DNA of 64,000 nucleotides from Rhodopseudomonas sp. (GTDB lineage Bacteria > Pseudomonadota > Alphaproteobacteria > Rhizobiales > Xanthobacteraceae): NCBI GenBank assembly GCA_016124795.1, contig WGNB01000038.1:62001-126000 (forward strand), in the 5' to 3' direction. How positions within the stretch are numbered: position 1 is the stretch's first letter; each line of letters begins with the position of its first letter. Positions 46,791-55,059 of this stretch are shown piece by piece. A model generated the notes under the pieces. The model saw only the letters and a program-made list of their open reading frames with translations, was not told the origin of the DNA and did not search any database. Both the position numbers and the translations under genes were made by a program.

Positions 46791-47434
46791 CGCTTCCGCT
46801 TTACGACAGTGGCGTTGCCTCCGGTCTGCTGAGCGGGATGCTGTTCGGTTATGTGCTGGAGAACGCCGGTTTCGGCAGTCCGCGCAAATTGACGGCGCAG
46901 TTTCGTTTCAGCGACTGGTCGGTGTTCAAGGTGATGTTCACCGCCATCGTGGTTGCCGCGATTGGCTTGTATGTCGCGACCGCTTTCGGCTGGATGAAGG
47001 CCGGAAGCATCTTCATTCCGACGACATATTTCTGGGCGACCTTGACCGGCGGCGCCTTGGTCGGCGCCGGCATGGCGATCGGCGGTTATTGCCCGGGCAC
47101 GTCGTCGGTCGCTGTGGCGGCCGGCCGTCTCGACGGTCTGTTCTTTATCGTCGGCATGGTGCTTGGCACCGCGCTGTTTGCCGGTGTGTTCGATCGCATC
47201 GAAGGTTTCTATAGCGCCGCCGCCGGACCGGTGTCGCAGACCTTGCCGGAGTTGTTCGGCATTCCGGAATGGCTGGTGCTGGTGGCGCTCGTCGTGCTGG
47301 CCGTTCTTGGCTTTGTCGCCGGAACGATGCTGGAGCGATTGTATGGCGGCCCGCTGAGCGCCGCACAGGTCGAGACGGAGGGCGAGATCGCGTCCGTTAC
47401 CGAGATTGAAATCGTTGAAATAACGGCCGGCTGA
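46787..47434 (+). CDS. YeeE/YedE family transporter, second half-protein
   Basis: Inner-membrane protein, 215 residues, with about five hydrophobic segments. It carries the second conserved Cys motif GGYCPGTSSVAVAAG. Together with the first half it would form a full YeeE/YedE-type channel that passes thiosulfate or another sulfur species using cysteine relays. The last 25 residues are acidic and Glu/Ile-rich and probably cytoplasmic. Coupled to the first half by ATGA overlap. Confidence 0.88.
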   Translation: MTLPLYDSGVASGLLSGMLFGYVLENAGFGSPRKLTAQFRFSDWSVFKVMFTAIVVAAIGLYVATAFGWMKAGSIFIPTTYFWATLTGGALVGAGMAIGGYCPGTSSVAVAAGRLDGLFFIVGMVLGTALFAGVFDRIEGFYSAAAGPVSQTLPELFGIPEWLVLVALVVLAVLGFVAGTMLERLYGGPLSAAQVETEGEIASVTEIEIVEITAG

Positions 47435-47466
47435 CGCCGTCGGCGCGGTCGAACAGGGAGATGGAT

Positions 47467-47856
47467 ATGCGAACTCGGAAAAATGCCCCGGCGCGGGTTG
47501 TCGGTAGCCTGTCGGCCATGGCGGCGGCGCTCGCGGTGACGGCGGCGGCGCCGACCCCGGTTGCCGCTGCTGCTGCCGGTGCTTCTGCTTCTGCTGTGCA
47601 ATTGGCACAGGCGGCGCGAAATCCTTGCGGCCCCGCCAGCCCCTGCGGTCCGGCACGCCGCGGTGCTCCGGGCGGCAGCCCTTGCGCGCCCGCCGCCGAT
47701 CAGGGAAGTCCTTGCGGTCCGGCGCGTGGCCGGCCGCAGGCATCGCCGTGCGCTCCCGGTCAATCGGAAAGTCCCTGTGCGCCGGCACGCGGCAATCGCC
47801 GGGGACCGGCAGGCCCTTGTTCGCCGGCCAGTCCTTGTGCGCCGTCGCGCTCGTAA
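47467..47856 (+). CDS. Exported low-complexity protein with eight PCxP motifs
   Basis: I do not recognise this protein. It is 129 residues with an N-terminal signal-like stretch (basic RTRKN, then Ala-rich to about residue 45). The rest is Pro/Gly/Ala/Ser and Cys with eight PC[GAS]P motifs, spaced 6-16 residues apart, and Arg-rich spacers. There is no other hydrophobic or conserved core. If exported, eight cysteines in a flexible chain could bind metal or carry sulfane sulfur. ATG 47467 was chosen because AGGGAG (47455-47460) is 6 bases upstream and directly abuts ATG 47461. It lies between the sulfur transporter genes and the His-rich protein. Confidence 0.75.
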   Translation: MRTRKNAPARVVGSLSAMAAALAVTAAAPTPVAAAAAGASASAVQLAQAARNPCGPASPCGPARRGAPGGSPCAPAADQGSPCGPARGRPQASPCAPGQSESPCAPARGNRRGPAGPCSPASPCAPSRS

Positions 47857-47871
47857 GGGCGGAGCACCGAC

Positions 47872-48675
47872 ATGGCGCAGGCTGGGCTTCCGGGAACTAA
47901 AACTGCGGCGCTCAGCGCCGGGCCGGCCTGCTTGTCCGATAGCGAAGGCGCGGGCGATGATTTGCGCGCGCTTGAGTACGATGAATGTCGCGTGATGTAT
48001 GATGCCGCCGCCGACGCGGTTGAATGCATGGCGGCTATGGCGGCTCGCGGCAGGAACCCGGTGACCGAGGTGCTGGACGGCGTCGACGCGGTCGAAGAGT
48101 GGGCACATTTCCCGGCCGGCGACATCGTCGACCCGGTGACGCACAGCCAGTTTTATTACCACGCTCACGCAGCCGCCGAGCGTGCCAGCGGTGAACACGG
48201 CCACTTCCATACTTTCGTGCGGCCGAAGCTCTTGTGCCCCGATCGGTCGCCCATGGCGATCGCTGAGAGCGCGGAATCGCTGCCGGACACGACTTGGGTC
48301 GCCCATCTCGTTGGCATCTCGACCGATGAACGCGGACACCCGATCCGGTTGTTCACTACCAACCGTTGGGTCACCGACGAGGTTTGGTATGATGCGGAAA
48401 CGGTGATCGCGATGCTCGATAGTTTTGACATCACCGTCGAGCAACCGTCGGTCGATCTCAACCGCTGGGTCTCGGCGATGGTCCAGCTGTTCCGGCCACA
48501 AATCGCGATCTTGTTGCGCAAGCGTGACGCGGTCATCGCGCAATGGCGGATAGAACATTCCGAATGTGATGTGTTCGAGGATCGGGAATTGCAGATTGTG
48601 TCGGAAACCCCCATCGATTTTCTCAACCAGATCCGCGCCGTCGAAACGGCGTTGAACGGATCTAGGCAAAACTGA
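47872..48675 (+). CDS. His-rich protein of unknown function (possibly DUF6969)
   Basis: Soluble protein, 267 residues, no signal peptide. The clear feature is the segment HFPAGDIVDPVTHSQFYYHA followed by EHGHFHTF. It places His at about 79, 91, 97, 99, 109, 111 and 113, a dense potential metal or heme site. I tentatively recall this as DUF6969 but cannot confirm it. The second half (LFTTNRWVTDEVWYDA) has no known domain. It is in line with the Cys-rich protein (15-base gap) and the Mo protein (11-base gap), with GGGCGGAG upstream of the start. Confidence 0.75.
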   Translation: MAQAGLPGTKTAALSAGPACLSDSEGAGDDLRALEYDECRVMYDAAADAVECMAAMAARGRNPVTEVLDGVDAVEEWAHFPAGDIVDPVTHSQFYYHAHAAAERASGEHGHFHTFVRPKLLCPDRSPMAIAESAESLPDTTWVAHLVGISTDERGHPIRLFTTNRWVTDEVWYDAETVIAMLDSFDITVEQPSVDLNRWVSAMVQLFRPQIAILLRKRDAVIAQWRIEHSECDVFEDRELQIVSETPIDFLNQIRAVETALNGSRQN

Positions 48676-48686
48676 CGGAGCCGCCC

Positions 48687-49610
48687 ATGGATCGCCGCAC
48701 TTTTCTGGCCGCAGGCTCAAGCGCGCTGATCGGGACTGTACTGTCAGGTGGGCAACAGGCTTCGGCCGCCGTTGGCGCGTTGTCGGTGCGCGCGACCCCG
48801 GGCGGGCCTTTGCTGACACCAACCGACAAGTTCTTTGCCTATTCGCAGATGCGCTATCCGGAGACGCTGCCGACCGGCGTTGCGATCGACGGTCTGGTCA
48901 ATACGCCGGCGCGTTACAACATCGACGATCTCGCCAAGCTGCCGACCATCAAAAAGATCATGACGCTGGAATGCTTCGTCAACACCGCCGGTGGGCCGCT
49001 GATCTTCAATACTCCGTTCGAAGGTGTGCCGTTGTCGGCGCTGTTCGACAAAGCCGGCATCAAGCCGGAAGCCAAATCGGCGCGGATCGAAACCAGCGAC
49101 GGTCATCCGCCATTCCTGCTGCCGCTGACGGAATTGCAGCGCAAGGAAACGATGCTGGTTGCCAAACACGGCGATGCCGCGGTGCCGATGCGGCACGGCA
49201 GTCCCTATACCCGGCTGTTCATTCCCGGCGCCGGTGGCAACCACCATCCGAAATGGGTGAGCCGTATCACGCTGGTCGCCAATGCCGCGCCCGAACATCC
49301 GGCGCCGCCGATGGCCGGCTTTCTCATGCCCGCACCACCCGAGGTGGTCACGACCATGGCCGGGGTGACGCTCACCGGTTATGCCTTCACCGGCGCCGAG
49401 CCGGTCGGTAAGGTCGAGTTCTCGACCGATAACGGTTACACTTATCGCACCATGCCGCTGCCGCCGCAGCCCGATCCGGATGTCTGGATCACCTGGGACG
49501 TGACCTTTAAGCCGCCGGAGCCGGGCTTTTATGTGCTGCGGGTCAAGGCGACCAGCGCCAGCGGCCGCAAACAGGATTTTCCCGGCGTGATCGCGATCGA
49601 GGTGCGCTGA
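48687..49610 (+). CDS. Tat-exported sulfite-oxidase-fold molybdenum protein
   Basis: Predicted periplasmic molybdopterin oxidoreductase, 307 residues. The N-terminus DRRTFLAAGSSALIG is a Tat signal. The Moco domain (about 45-210) has Cys96 (TLECFVNTAGG) at the molybdenum-ligand position and GGNHHPKWVSRITL near 195. A Mo-co dimerisation domain (about 215-307; VTLTGYAFTGAEPVGKVEFS, WDVTFKPPEPGFYVLRVKA) follows, as in SorA/SoxC-type enzymes. The oxidised substrate is probably a sulfur oxyanion, but the family also includes other reactions. No heme domain is fused; the triheme cytochrome two genes on may take the electrons. Confidence 0.85.
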   Translation: MDRRTFLAAGSSALIGTVLSGGQQASAAVGALSVRATPGGPLLTPTDKFFAYSQMRYPETLPTGVAIDGLVNTPARYNIDDLAKLPTIKKIMTLECFVNTAGGPLIFNTPFEGVPLSALFDKAGIKPEAKSARIETSDGHPPFLLPLTELQRKETMLVAKHGDAAVPMRHGSPYTRLFIPGAGGNHHPKWVSRITLVANAAPEHPAPPMAGFLMPAPPEVVTTMAGVTLTGYAFTGAEPVGKVEFSTDNGYTYRTMPLPPQPDPDVWITWDVTFKPPEPGFYVLRVKATSASGRKQDFPGVIAIEVR

Positions 49611-49611
49611 C

Positions 49612-50253
49612 ATGAAGGTCGCATCGATGGTGGCGACTTTATGGAGCGAATTGCGCGGGTTGCGCCGTGCGCTGCTGACGCTGGCGCTGTTGTTCTTCGT
49701 CATCATGTTGCTCGAAGTCGATCTCGGCCATCGGCCGATTTTGGCGCGTCAGGATTCCTGGGGCGCGCTGGTGCCGGTGGTCTGGTTGCCGATCTCGTTG
49801 CTCGCGCTGATGGCGGTGCAGGTTGCGCCGTCCTGGGCGACTTCATTGTTCGCACAGGCGGTGATGGCGATATCCGCTGCTGTCGGCATGATCGGCTCTG
49901 GGCTGCATATGATGACCAGCGGCGTCGATCCCGACCATCTTGCCCGCGCTTTCTCCAGCAATGTTTGGGGTGGACCGGCTTCGCCGAACTGGCCGGTGGC
50001 GATTGCGCTCGCCTCGGTGCTTGGTTTCATCGCCGTCACCAGTGCCCAGCGCGACGGTGAAACGCTGCCGGATCGAGCCTTGGGCGCGACCGCGATTATC
50101 GCCGATCTGCTGATCGTGGCCGGGTGCGGCTTCGCGGCGGTGCCGTCGCTGGTGTTGCCGAGCGCCGTCTGTCTGGTCGTGGCGGCGCTGTTGCTGCTGG
50201 CGACGCTGCTTGCGCTACTTATTAACGCACGAACGGAAAGGGCCATGCCATGA
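49612..50253 (+). CDS. Multi-pass membrane protein, paralogue of the 50807-51406 product
   Basis: I do not recognise a named family. It is 213 residues with about six hydrophobic segments. Segments that align with the later membrane protein are EVDLGHRP, ALVPVVWLP, GMIGSGLHM and NVWGGPASPNWP, including His residues in matching positions. With the cytochrome between the two genes, it may be a quinol- or heme-binding membrane subunit. It starts one base after the Mo protein stop and overlaps the cytochrome by four bases. Confidence 0.82.
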   Translation: MKVASMVATLWSELRGLRRALLTLALLFFVIMLLEVDLGHRPILARQDSWGALVPVVWLPISLLALMAVQVAPSWATSLFAQAVMAISAAVGMIGSGLHMMTSGVDPDHLARAFSSNVWGGPASPNWPVAIALASVLGFIAVTSAQRDGETLPDRALGATAIIADLLIVAGCGFAAVPSLVLPSAVCLVVAALLLLATLLALLINARTERAMP

Positions 50254-50804
50254 CGCGCAAGGCGTTGTTGGTCAATACGCTGCTCGCGGTCGGAGCGATT
50301 GTTATCGTTGTGGGTGGGTTTTTCGCCACTTTCGCGATGTGGCGCCACCTTGACGAGGCTCGCGCGGTTTCGCTCGGCATTCCCTATACAGAATTCAACT
50401 GGAAGACGGCGCATGCCCAGGAACGCGGTTGCGTCGCCTGCCATGCCGATCATCTGGCGGAGGACGTCAACCGTCTCGTGGTGGCACGCAAGAAACCGGT
50501 GCAGCACGGCATCTTTGTTACCAGTTATGACATCCCGATGCGGGTTGAGGACTGCTTCATCTGTCACGGCAAATCCTTTGCCGCCAGCATGCACTCGCGC
50601 CATCTGCATGCGGCCGCTTTCACCAACATGGGCGGCAATTGCGATTCCTGCCACACCATGGTGAACGGCAAGATGGTGCTCTACGACGATCAGTCGCGCT
50701 ACGATGTCATCAATGGGGTCAGTTTCAAACCGACGCCGGCTTTTACCTCGCAATCGACCGATAGCCTGATCGATGGCCTCAAGAGCGTAGCGAAAGCGAA
50801 CTGA
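50250..50804 (+). CDS. Membrane-anchored triheme cytochrome c
   Basis: Periplasmic electron carrier, 184 residues. One N-terminal hydrophobic helix (about 7-30), uncleaved in appearance, is followed by three CxxCH sites: CVACH at 61-65, CFICH at 102-106 and CDSCH at 131-135. Extra His residues nearby (for example HSRHLHAAAF) could be distal ligands. The layout is NapC/NirT-like in spirit but with three hemes and no close match. The most likely partners are the two membrane proteins on either side and the Mo protein upstream. Confidence 0.88.
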   Translation: MTRKALLVNTLLAVGAIVIVVGGFFATFAMWRHLDEARAVSLGIPYTEFNWKTAHAQERGCVACHADHLAEDVNRLVVARKKPVQHGIFVTSYDIPMRVEDCFICHGKSFAASMHSRHLHAAAFTNMGGNCDSCHTMVNGKMVLYDDQSRYDVINGVSFKPTPAFTSQSTDSLIDGLKSVAKAN

Positions 50805-50806
50805 CC

Positions 50807-51406
50807 ATGCTGGGCCGTCTCCTCATTGTGGTCGCGATGATGTTGTTCGGCCCGTTATTTATCGAGGTCTATCTTTATCACCCGATGATCGCGCTTGAAC
50901 ACGATATGGCGGCGCTGGTGCCGCTAGTGGCGAGCCCTTTGGCGATCCTGACCGGCTTTCTGATGCTGGCTGTCGATCGTCGAATGACGGCCGGCCTGTT
51001 CGGGCTGGTCTGCCTGGGCGAAGTAGCGGTCGGCGTTGTCGGTGCGGCGATCCATATCGCCATCCACGCGCCTTCGTTTGCGAGCCTGGTGACCGAGCCA
51101 AACGTCTGGCTTGGTAATCCGCCGCCATTGGTGCCGTTGTCATTTGCTGCCGCCGGTTGTCTCGGACTGATCCCGGTTGTCTTGCCCGGGCAACGGTTGA
51201 TGCTGGAACCGCCGGTAGCGATCGCCCGTATTCTTTATGCGTTGGCTGCATTGTGCGGTCTGGTTGCCGTGGTGACCGGCGCGCAGGCCGAGGCCGGCGT
51301 CATCGCCTTGTGCGCGGTGATCGCAGCGCTGGGCTTCGGTTCGTTCGGTTATGTCGCAGAAGCCGGCATGCTGGCTTATGGGTTATGGCGCGACCGCGCG
51401 GCTTGA
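50807..51406 (+). CDS. Multi-pass membrane protein, paralogue of the 49612-50253 product
   Basis: Not assigned to a named family. It is 199 residues with about six hydrophobic segments. Matching segments with the first paralogue include EVYLYHPM, ALVPLVASP, GVVGAAIHI and NVWLGNPPPLVP. It is separated from the cytochrome by two bases. Its last 24 bases overlap the end of the convergent PPDK-like gene, so transcripts from both strands meet here. Confidence 0.82.
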   Translation: MLGRLLIVVAMMLFGPLFIEVYLYHPMIALEHDMAALVPLVASPLAILTGFLMLAVDRRMTAGLFGLVCLGEVAVGVVGAAIHIAIHAPSFASLVTEPNVWLGNPPPLVPLSFAAAGCLGLIPVVLPGQRLMLEPPVAIARILYALAALCGLVAVVTGAQAEAGVIALCAVIAALGFGSFGYVAEAGMLAYGLWRDRAA

Positions 51407-52987
51407 CCGGTCCGGCGACTTGGTGCGCCAGCTATTGACTTCGGCCAGTTCGGCGTCGGGGCTTTCTTCCACCACATCGCAGCGGCCGAGGTAGAGAGTC
51501 CCGGTCTCGCCATCGATTGAGAGCCAATCGCCTTCCTTAATCGGCGCGTCGGCCAGTTTCGCGCGCGCGCCCGGCGCGACGCCAAGTGCGGCGCAACCAA
51601 CCACGCAGGGCTTGCCCATTTGGCGCGCTACCAGTGCGGCATGGGCGGTACGGCCGCCGATCGCGGTAACGATGCCAGTAGCGACCGAAAATCCGGCGAC
51701 ATCAGCGGTGCTGGTATCGGGCCGCACCAGAATGATGGGGTCGCCGGCCGCGGCCAGCCGGGCGGCGCTATCGGAATCGAAGGCAATGCGTCCGACAGCG
51801 ATGCCGGCCGAGGCGCCGATACCATGGGCGACGGGGTCGTGCGCCGTCGCGAAATGCGGTTGGGTCAGCTTGTCGAGTGGTATGCCCTCCAGCCGCTGCA
51901 AGCCCTGCGCCGGCGTGATCAAACCCTCGCGCACCAGTTCGATGGCGAAACGCAGCGCTGCGATCGGTGTGCGCTTGGCGGCGCGGGTCTGGAGGATCCA
52001 CAGATGACCGTCCTCAATGGTGAATTCGACGTCCTGGACGTCAGCGAAGTCACGCTCCAGCAGCGTCAGGGTGTCGCGTAATTGGGTTGCGACCGCCGGC
52101 AGTCTTTGCCGGATGACGTGTTCCGTATCGGGTGTGCGTGCGCCGGAGACAACGTCCTCGCCTTGCGCGCCGAACAATACGTCGATCACCGGTTCGGCCG
52201 AACCTGTCGAGGGATCGCGCGAGAAGGCGACGCCGGCACCGGATTTGAGATTGCGGTTGCCGTAAACCATGGCCTGCACGGTGACGGCAGTGCCTTTGAG
52301 GTCGTCGAGGCCTTCCAACCGGCGATAGGTTTGCGCGCGTGGGCTGGTCCAGGAGCGATAGACTGCGTTGGCCGCCGCCGTCAGTTGTTTGAACGGATCG
52401 TCGGGCATGGCGTCGTCTCCGCCGTCGATGAGATCGAGATGGTCCGCGGCCAAACGCTCAAGCGCTTCGCCATCCAGACTTTGCTCGCCGCCGACACCTT
52501 CCATCGCGATCATCGCCTTGAGCCGGGCTTTGAACGGCGCCGGGTCGAGGCCGAGCACGACGTCGGCATAGCTTTCGAGGAAACGGTGACGGCAATCCCA
52601 GGCAAAGCGCGGATTGCATGTGGCGCGGATCAGGCCCCTGACGGCGTCGGCGCTGCAGCCGACGTTGAGCACGGTGTCGAGCATGCCGGGCATCGAGCGC
52701 GCCGCGCCCGAGCGTACCGACACCAGCAGCGGATTGCGTCGGTCGCCGAAGATTCGGCCGGTGGCGCTTTCCAGGAAGGCAATGCCGTCGCGCAGGCCGA
52801 TAGCGATCTGACGGTGGGCGTCCTTGTCGCCGGCGACGATGGCCGCGCACAATTCGATCGGCAACACGAAGGCGGGCGGAACCGGCAGGCCGAGCGCCGC
52901 CATGCGCGCCAGATTGGCGGCTTTGCCACCGACGATCTCGGCTGTGGGTTGCTCGGTCGAGCCGGCGCCGATGCGGACAATCTGCAT
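51383..52987 (-). CDS. PPDK-like ATP-binding and phosphohistidine protein without PEP domain
   Basis: 534 residues. The N-terminal ATP-grasp region of pyruvate phosphate dikinase is clear: GGKAANLARM (20-29), PLLVSVRSGAARSMPGMLDT (86-105), and VEFTIEDGHLWILQTR ending near 335. The central phosphohistidine domain has GGRTAHAALVARQMGKPCVV with His449. The protein then stops: the roughly 340-residue PEP/pyruvate barrel of PPDK is absent. It should be able to phosphorylate His449 from ATP but needs another acceptor. The neighbouring 642-residue protein, 17 bases upstream on the same strand, is a candidate partner. Confidence 0.88.
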   Translation of the reverse strand: MQIVRIGAGSTEQPTAEIVGGKAANLARMAALGLPVPPAFVLPIELCAAIVAGDKDAHRQIAIGLRDGIAFLESATGRIFGDRRNPLLVSVRSGAARSMPGMLDTVLNVGCSADAVRGLIRATCNPRFAWDCRHRFLESYADVVLGLDPAPFKARLKAMIAMEGVGGEQSLDGEALERLAADHLDLIDGGDDAMPDDPFKQLTAAANAVYRSWTSPRAQTYRRLEGLDDLKGTAVTVQAMVYGNRNLKSGAGVAFSRDPSTGSAEPVIDVLFGAQGEDVVSGARTPDTEHVIRQRLPAVATQLRDTLTLLERDFADVQDVEFTIEDGHLWILQTRAAKRTPIAALRFAIELVREGLITPAQGLQRLEGIPLDKLTQPHFATAHDPVAHGIGASAGIAVGRIAFDSDSAARLAAAGDPIILVRPDTSTADVAGFSVATGIVTAIGGRTAHAALVARQMGKPCVVGCAALGVAPGARAKLADAPIKEGDWLSIDGETGTLYLGRCDVVEESPDAELAEVNSWRTKSPDRSSRAVAP

Positions 52988-53004
52988 GGAATGGGTATCC
53001 TCGT

Positions 53005-54933
53005 TCAGGTCTTGAGATCGGCCAGCACGCGTTCGCGCAGCAGGTGGCCGAAGCCGGCGAAGCGGTCGGTCGCCCGCTCGATGGCGCGGGTCAGTTCGAG
53101 TACCGACAGCGCGGTCTTCTGGTCGAAGTCGCCGCGCAGAACGATCGCGGTAATGGCGCGTTCGGCGCGGTCGCCTTCGTGCTCGGCCTCGATCAACCGG
53201 GCTATCGCGGCGAAGGCGTCTTCCGAGTCGATTTGCCGCCCGTCCGGCACATCGGCGGCGGCCGACGCGCCGGTGGCCGCGGCTTCGGCGCCTTCGACGG
53301 CGGCGGCGCAGAGCGTGGCAAGCGGCGCCAGCAGTTTCGCGTCGATCGCTTCCGGCACCAGCGAGGCGATGAAGGCGGCCTGTTCGAGTTCGTCGATGGT
53401 CTGCTCGGCCTGATTCACCAACAGTTCGATCGAGCGGTCGGCCTCGAAGCGTTCGATCTCCTGGCGGGCGTCGAGTGCGATCCGGTCGGCCTTTTCCTCG
53501 ATGTGGTGAGCCTGTGCCGCGAGCGCGGCGCGGTCGAACGGGCGGGTCGCCTGCTGCTCGGCAATGAATTGAGCAATGCCGGCGGCGATGTCGCGCGCCA
53601 ATCCGGTCTGGCGGACGACGATGGCCAGCAGCAGGCGATCGACACGTTGCAGGTGGCGCACCAGATCGGCTTCGATCCGGTCACGCGCCAACCGTACGGA
53701 GCCGCCTTCGAGCAGCGCTTCGGCCGAGACCCGTAACACGGTCTTGAGGAAATCCATCGCGGCCTCACGGCCGAGCGCATGATCGAGCCGTTCGCCGAAG
53801 CCGATGCGGGTCGGCGTGGCGTGGTGGACGGCGGAAGCGACCAGTTCGTCGCCGCCAAGCGCGAGGAAGCCGCGATGGCCGACGCGATGGCGCGCCGCCC
53901 AGTCGAGCACGGCGATGGCGTCGGCTTTGGCGATCCAGTTGCGCAGTACCTTGCGTGCCTTGTTCCAGTCGATCAGGAAGACCAGCGATGCGCCGATCGT
54001 TTCGAGAAAGGCGTCGCGTGCTTTCGTGTCGGACGCGATGAACTGGCCGGTGACTAAATAGAATACACCGTCATCGCCGAGACCCTCGGCGCTCTTGCGG
54101 TCGAGTCCGCTCCACTGAACGGCAAAGTCGCGAAACAGCCCGGTAAAGAACCGGGCGCGCGCCAGATGGACGTCGGTATAGGTAACCGTCACGGTATCGC
54201 CGTCGACGGCGATGACGACGACATGGGCGTCGGTTTCGCCGATGTCGTTTTGGATGATGAGGCGGGCGCCCGCGCGCGCTGCCGTGGTCGCCAGACCGGG
54301 ATGGTCGAATTTCAGTTTCCGGGTCGCGTCGAGGCCGCGCATGAAGGCTTCGACCACTGGCCGGTCTTGCGCGCTCAGACCGTGCACGTGAGCGCCGGCG
54401 AATTCCTCTTCGGCATGTTCGGCGGCCAGCCGGTTGAGTGCCTTGTGCAGGTCCATTACCAGCCGATGCAGGCTGCCGCCATTGCCGCCGGAAATATGTG
54501 TGAGCCGGCCGATCTGCGACAGTTCGAGGGTGTCGGCCGGTTGCGGTGAGGCGGCCGAGCGCAACACCGTCAGGCGCTGGCGGGCGCTGTCGCCGGCCTC
54601 CGGGTCGCCGGCCCGGACGGCATCGATCATCGCCTCGACGTCGCCCCAGATCGCGGCTTCGAGCGCGCGGAGTCCGGTCGCCAAGATCCGCGCGTCGGCG
54701 ATCAGGGCCGCGCTATTGACCAGGGCTTCCATCGCCATCGTATCGATGCCGGCTTGGCGGCATTCGTCGTTCAGATTGAAGCGGCTGCCGGCCGGGTCAT
54801 GGGCGTGGCGAGCCGCCGCCTGCAATACGCTGAGGCGTACCTTGACCCGGTCATTGGCGGCCAACCCCTGCGCGATCCGCGCCGGCAGCAGGATTTCGGT
54901 CTGGCCAAGTTCTTCGATGATCTGCGATTTCAT
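53005..54933 (-). CDS. Large protein with C-terminal PhoU/DUF47-like helical domain
   Basis: 642 residues, no signal peptide or membrane helix. The first 460 residues are not recognised; a mixed segment RLIIQNDIGETDAHVVVIAV and the following beta-rich stretch lie near 225-260. From about 470 the pattern HHIEEKADRIALDARQEIER, then EHEGDRAERAI and RAIERATDRFAGFGHLLRER, resembles DUF47/PhoU-type proteins that act in phosphate control. ATG 54933 has GAGGAG about 8 bases upstream. It is transcribed before the PPDK-like gene with only 17 bases between, so the two probably work together. Confidence 0.7.
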   Translation of the reverse strand: MKSQIIEELGQTEILLPARIAQGLAANDRVKVRLSVLQAAARHAHDPAGSRFNLNDECRQAGIDTMAMEALVNSAALIADARILATGLRALEAAIWGDVEAMIDAVRAGDPEAGDSARQRLTVLRSAASPQPADTLELSQIGRLTHISGGNGGSLHRLVMDLHKALNRLAAEHAEEEFAGAHVHGLSAQDRPVVEAFMRGLDATRKLKFDHPGLATTAARAGARLIIQNDIGETDAHVVVIAVDGDTVTVTYTDVHLARARFFTGLFRDFAVQWSGLDRKSAEGLGDDGVFYLVTGQFIASDTKARDAFLETIGASLVFLIDWNKARKVLRNWIAKADAIAVLDWAARHRVGHRGFLALGGDELVASAVHHATPTRIGFGERLDHALGREAAMDFLKTVLRVSAEALLEGGSVRLARDRIEADLVRHLQRVDRLLLAIVVRQTGLARDIAAGIAQFIAEQQATRPFDRAALAAQAHHIEEKADRIALDARQEIERFEADRSIELLVNQAEQTIDELEQAAFIASLVPEAIDAKLLAPLATLCAAAVEGAEAAATGASAAADVPDGRQIDSEDAFAAIARLIEAEHEGDRAERAITAIVLRGDFDQKTALSVLELTRAIERATDRFAGFGHLLRERVLADLKT

Positions 54934-55059
54934 CTGCCTGCTCCTCGGAGAAGGCATTAGCGCACGGGATTGTGACAACAGCTTTGAGCTGGATCATTCA
55001 CCGAAATGTCATAATCGACGCCTTGGTCGACGAGCCGCACCGCCGGCCCATGATCGGTC

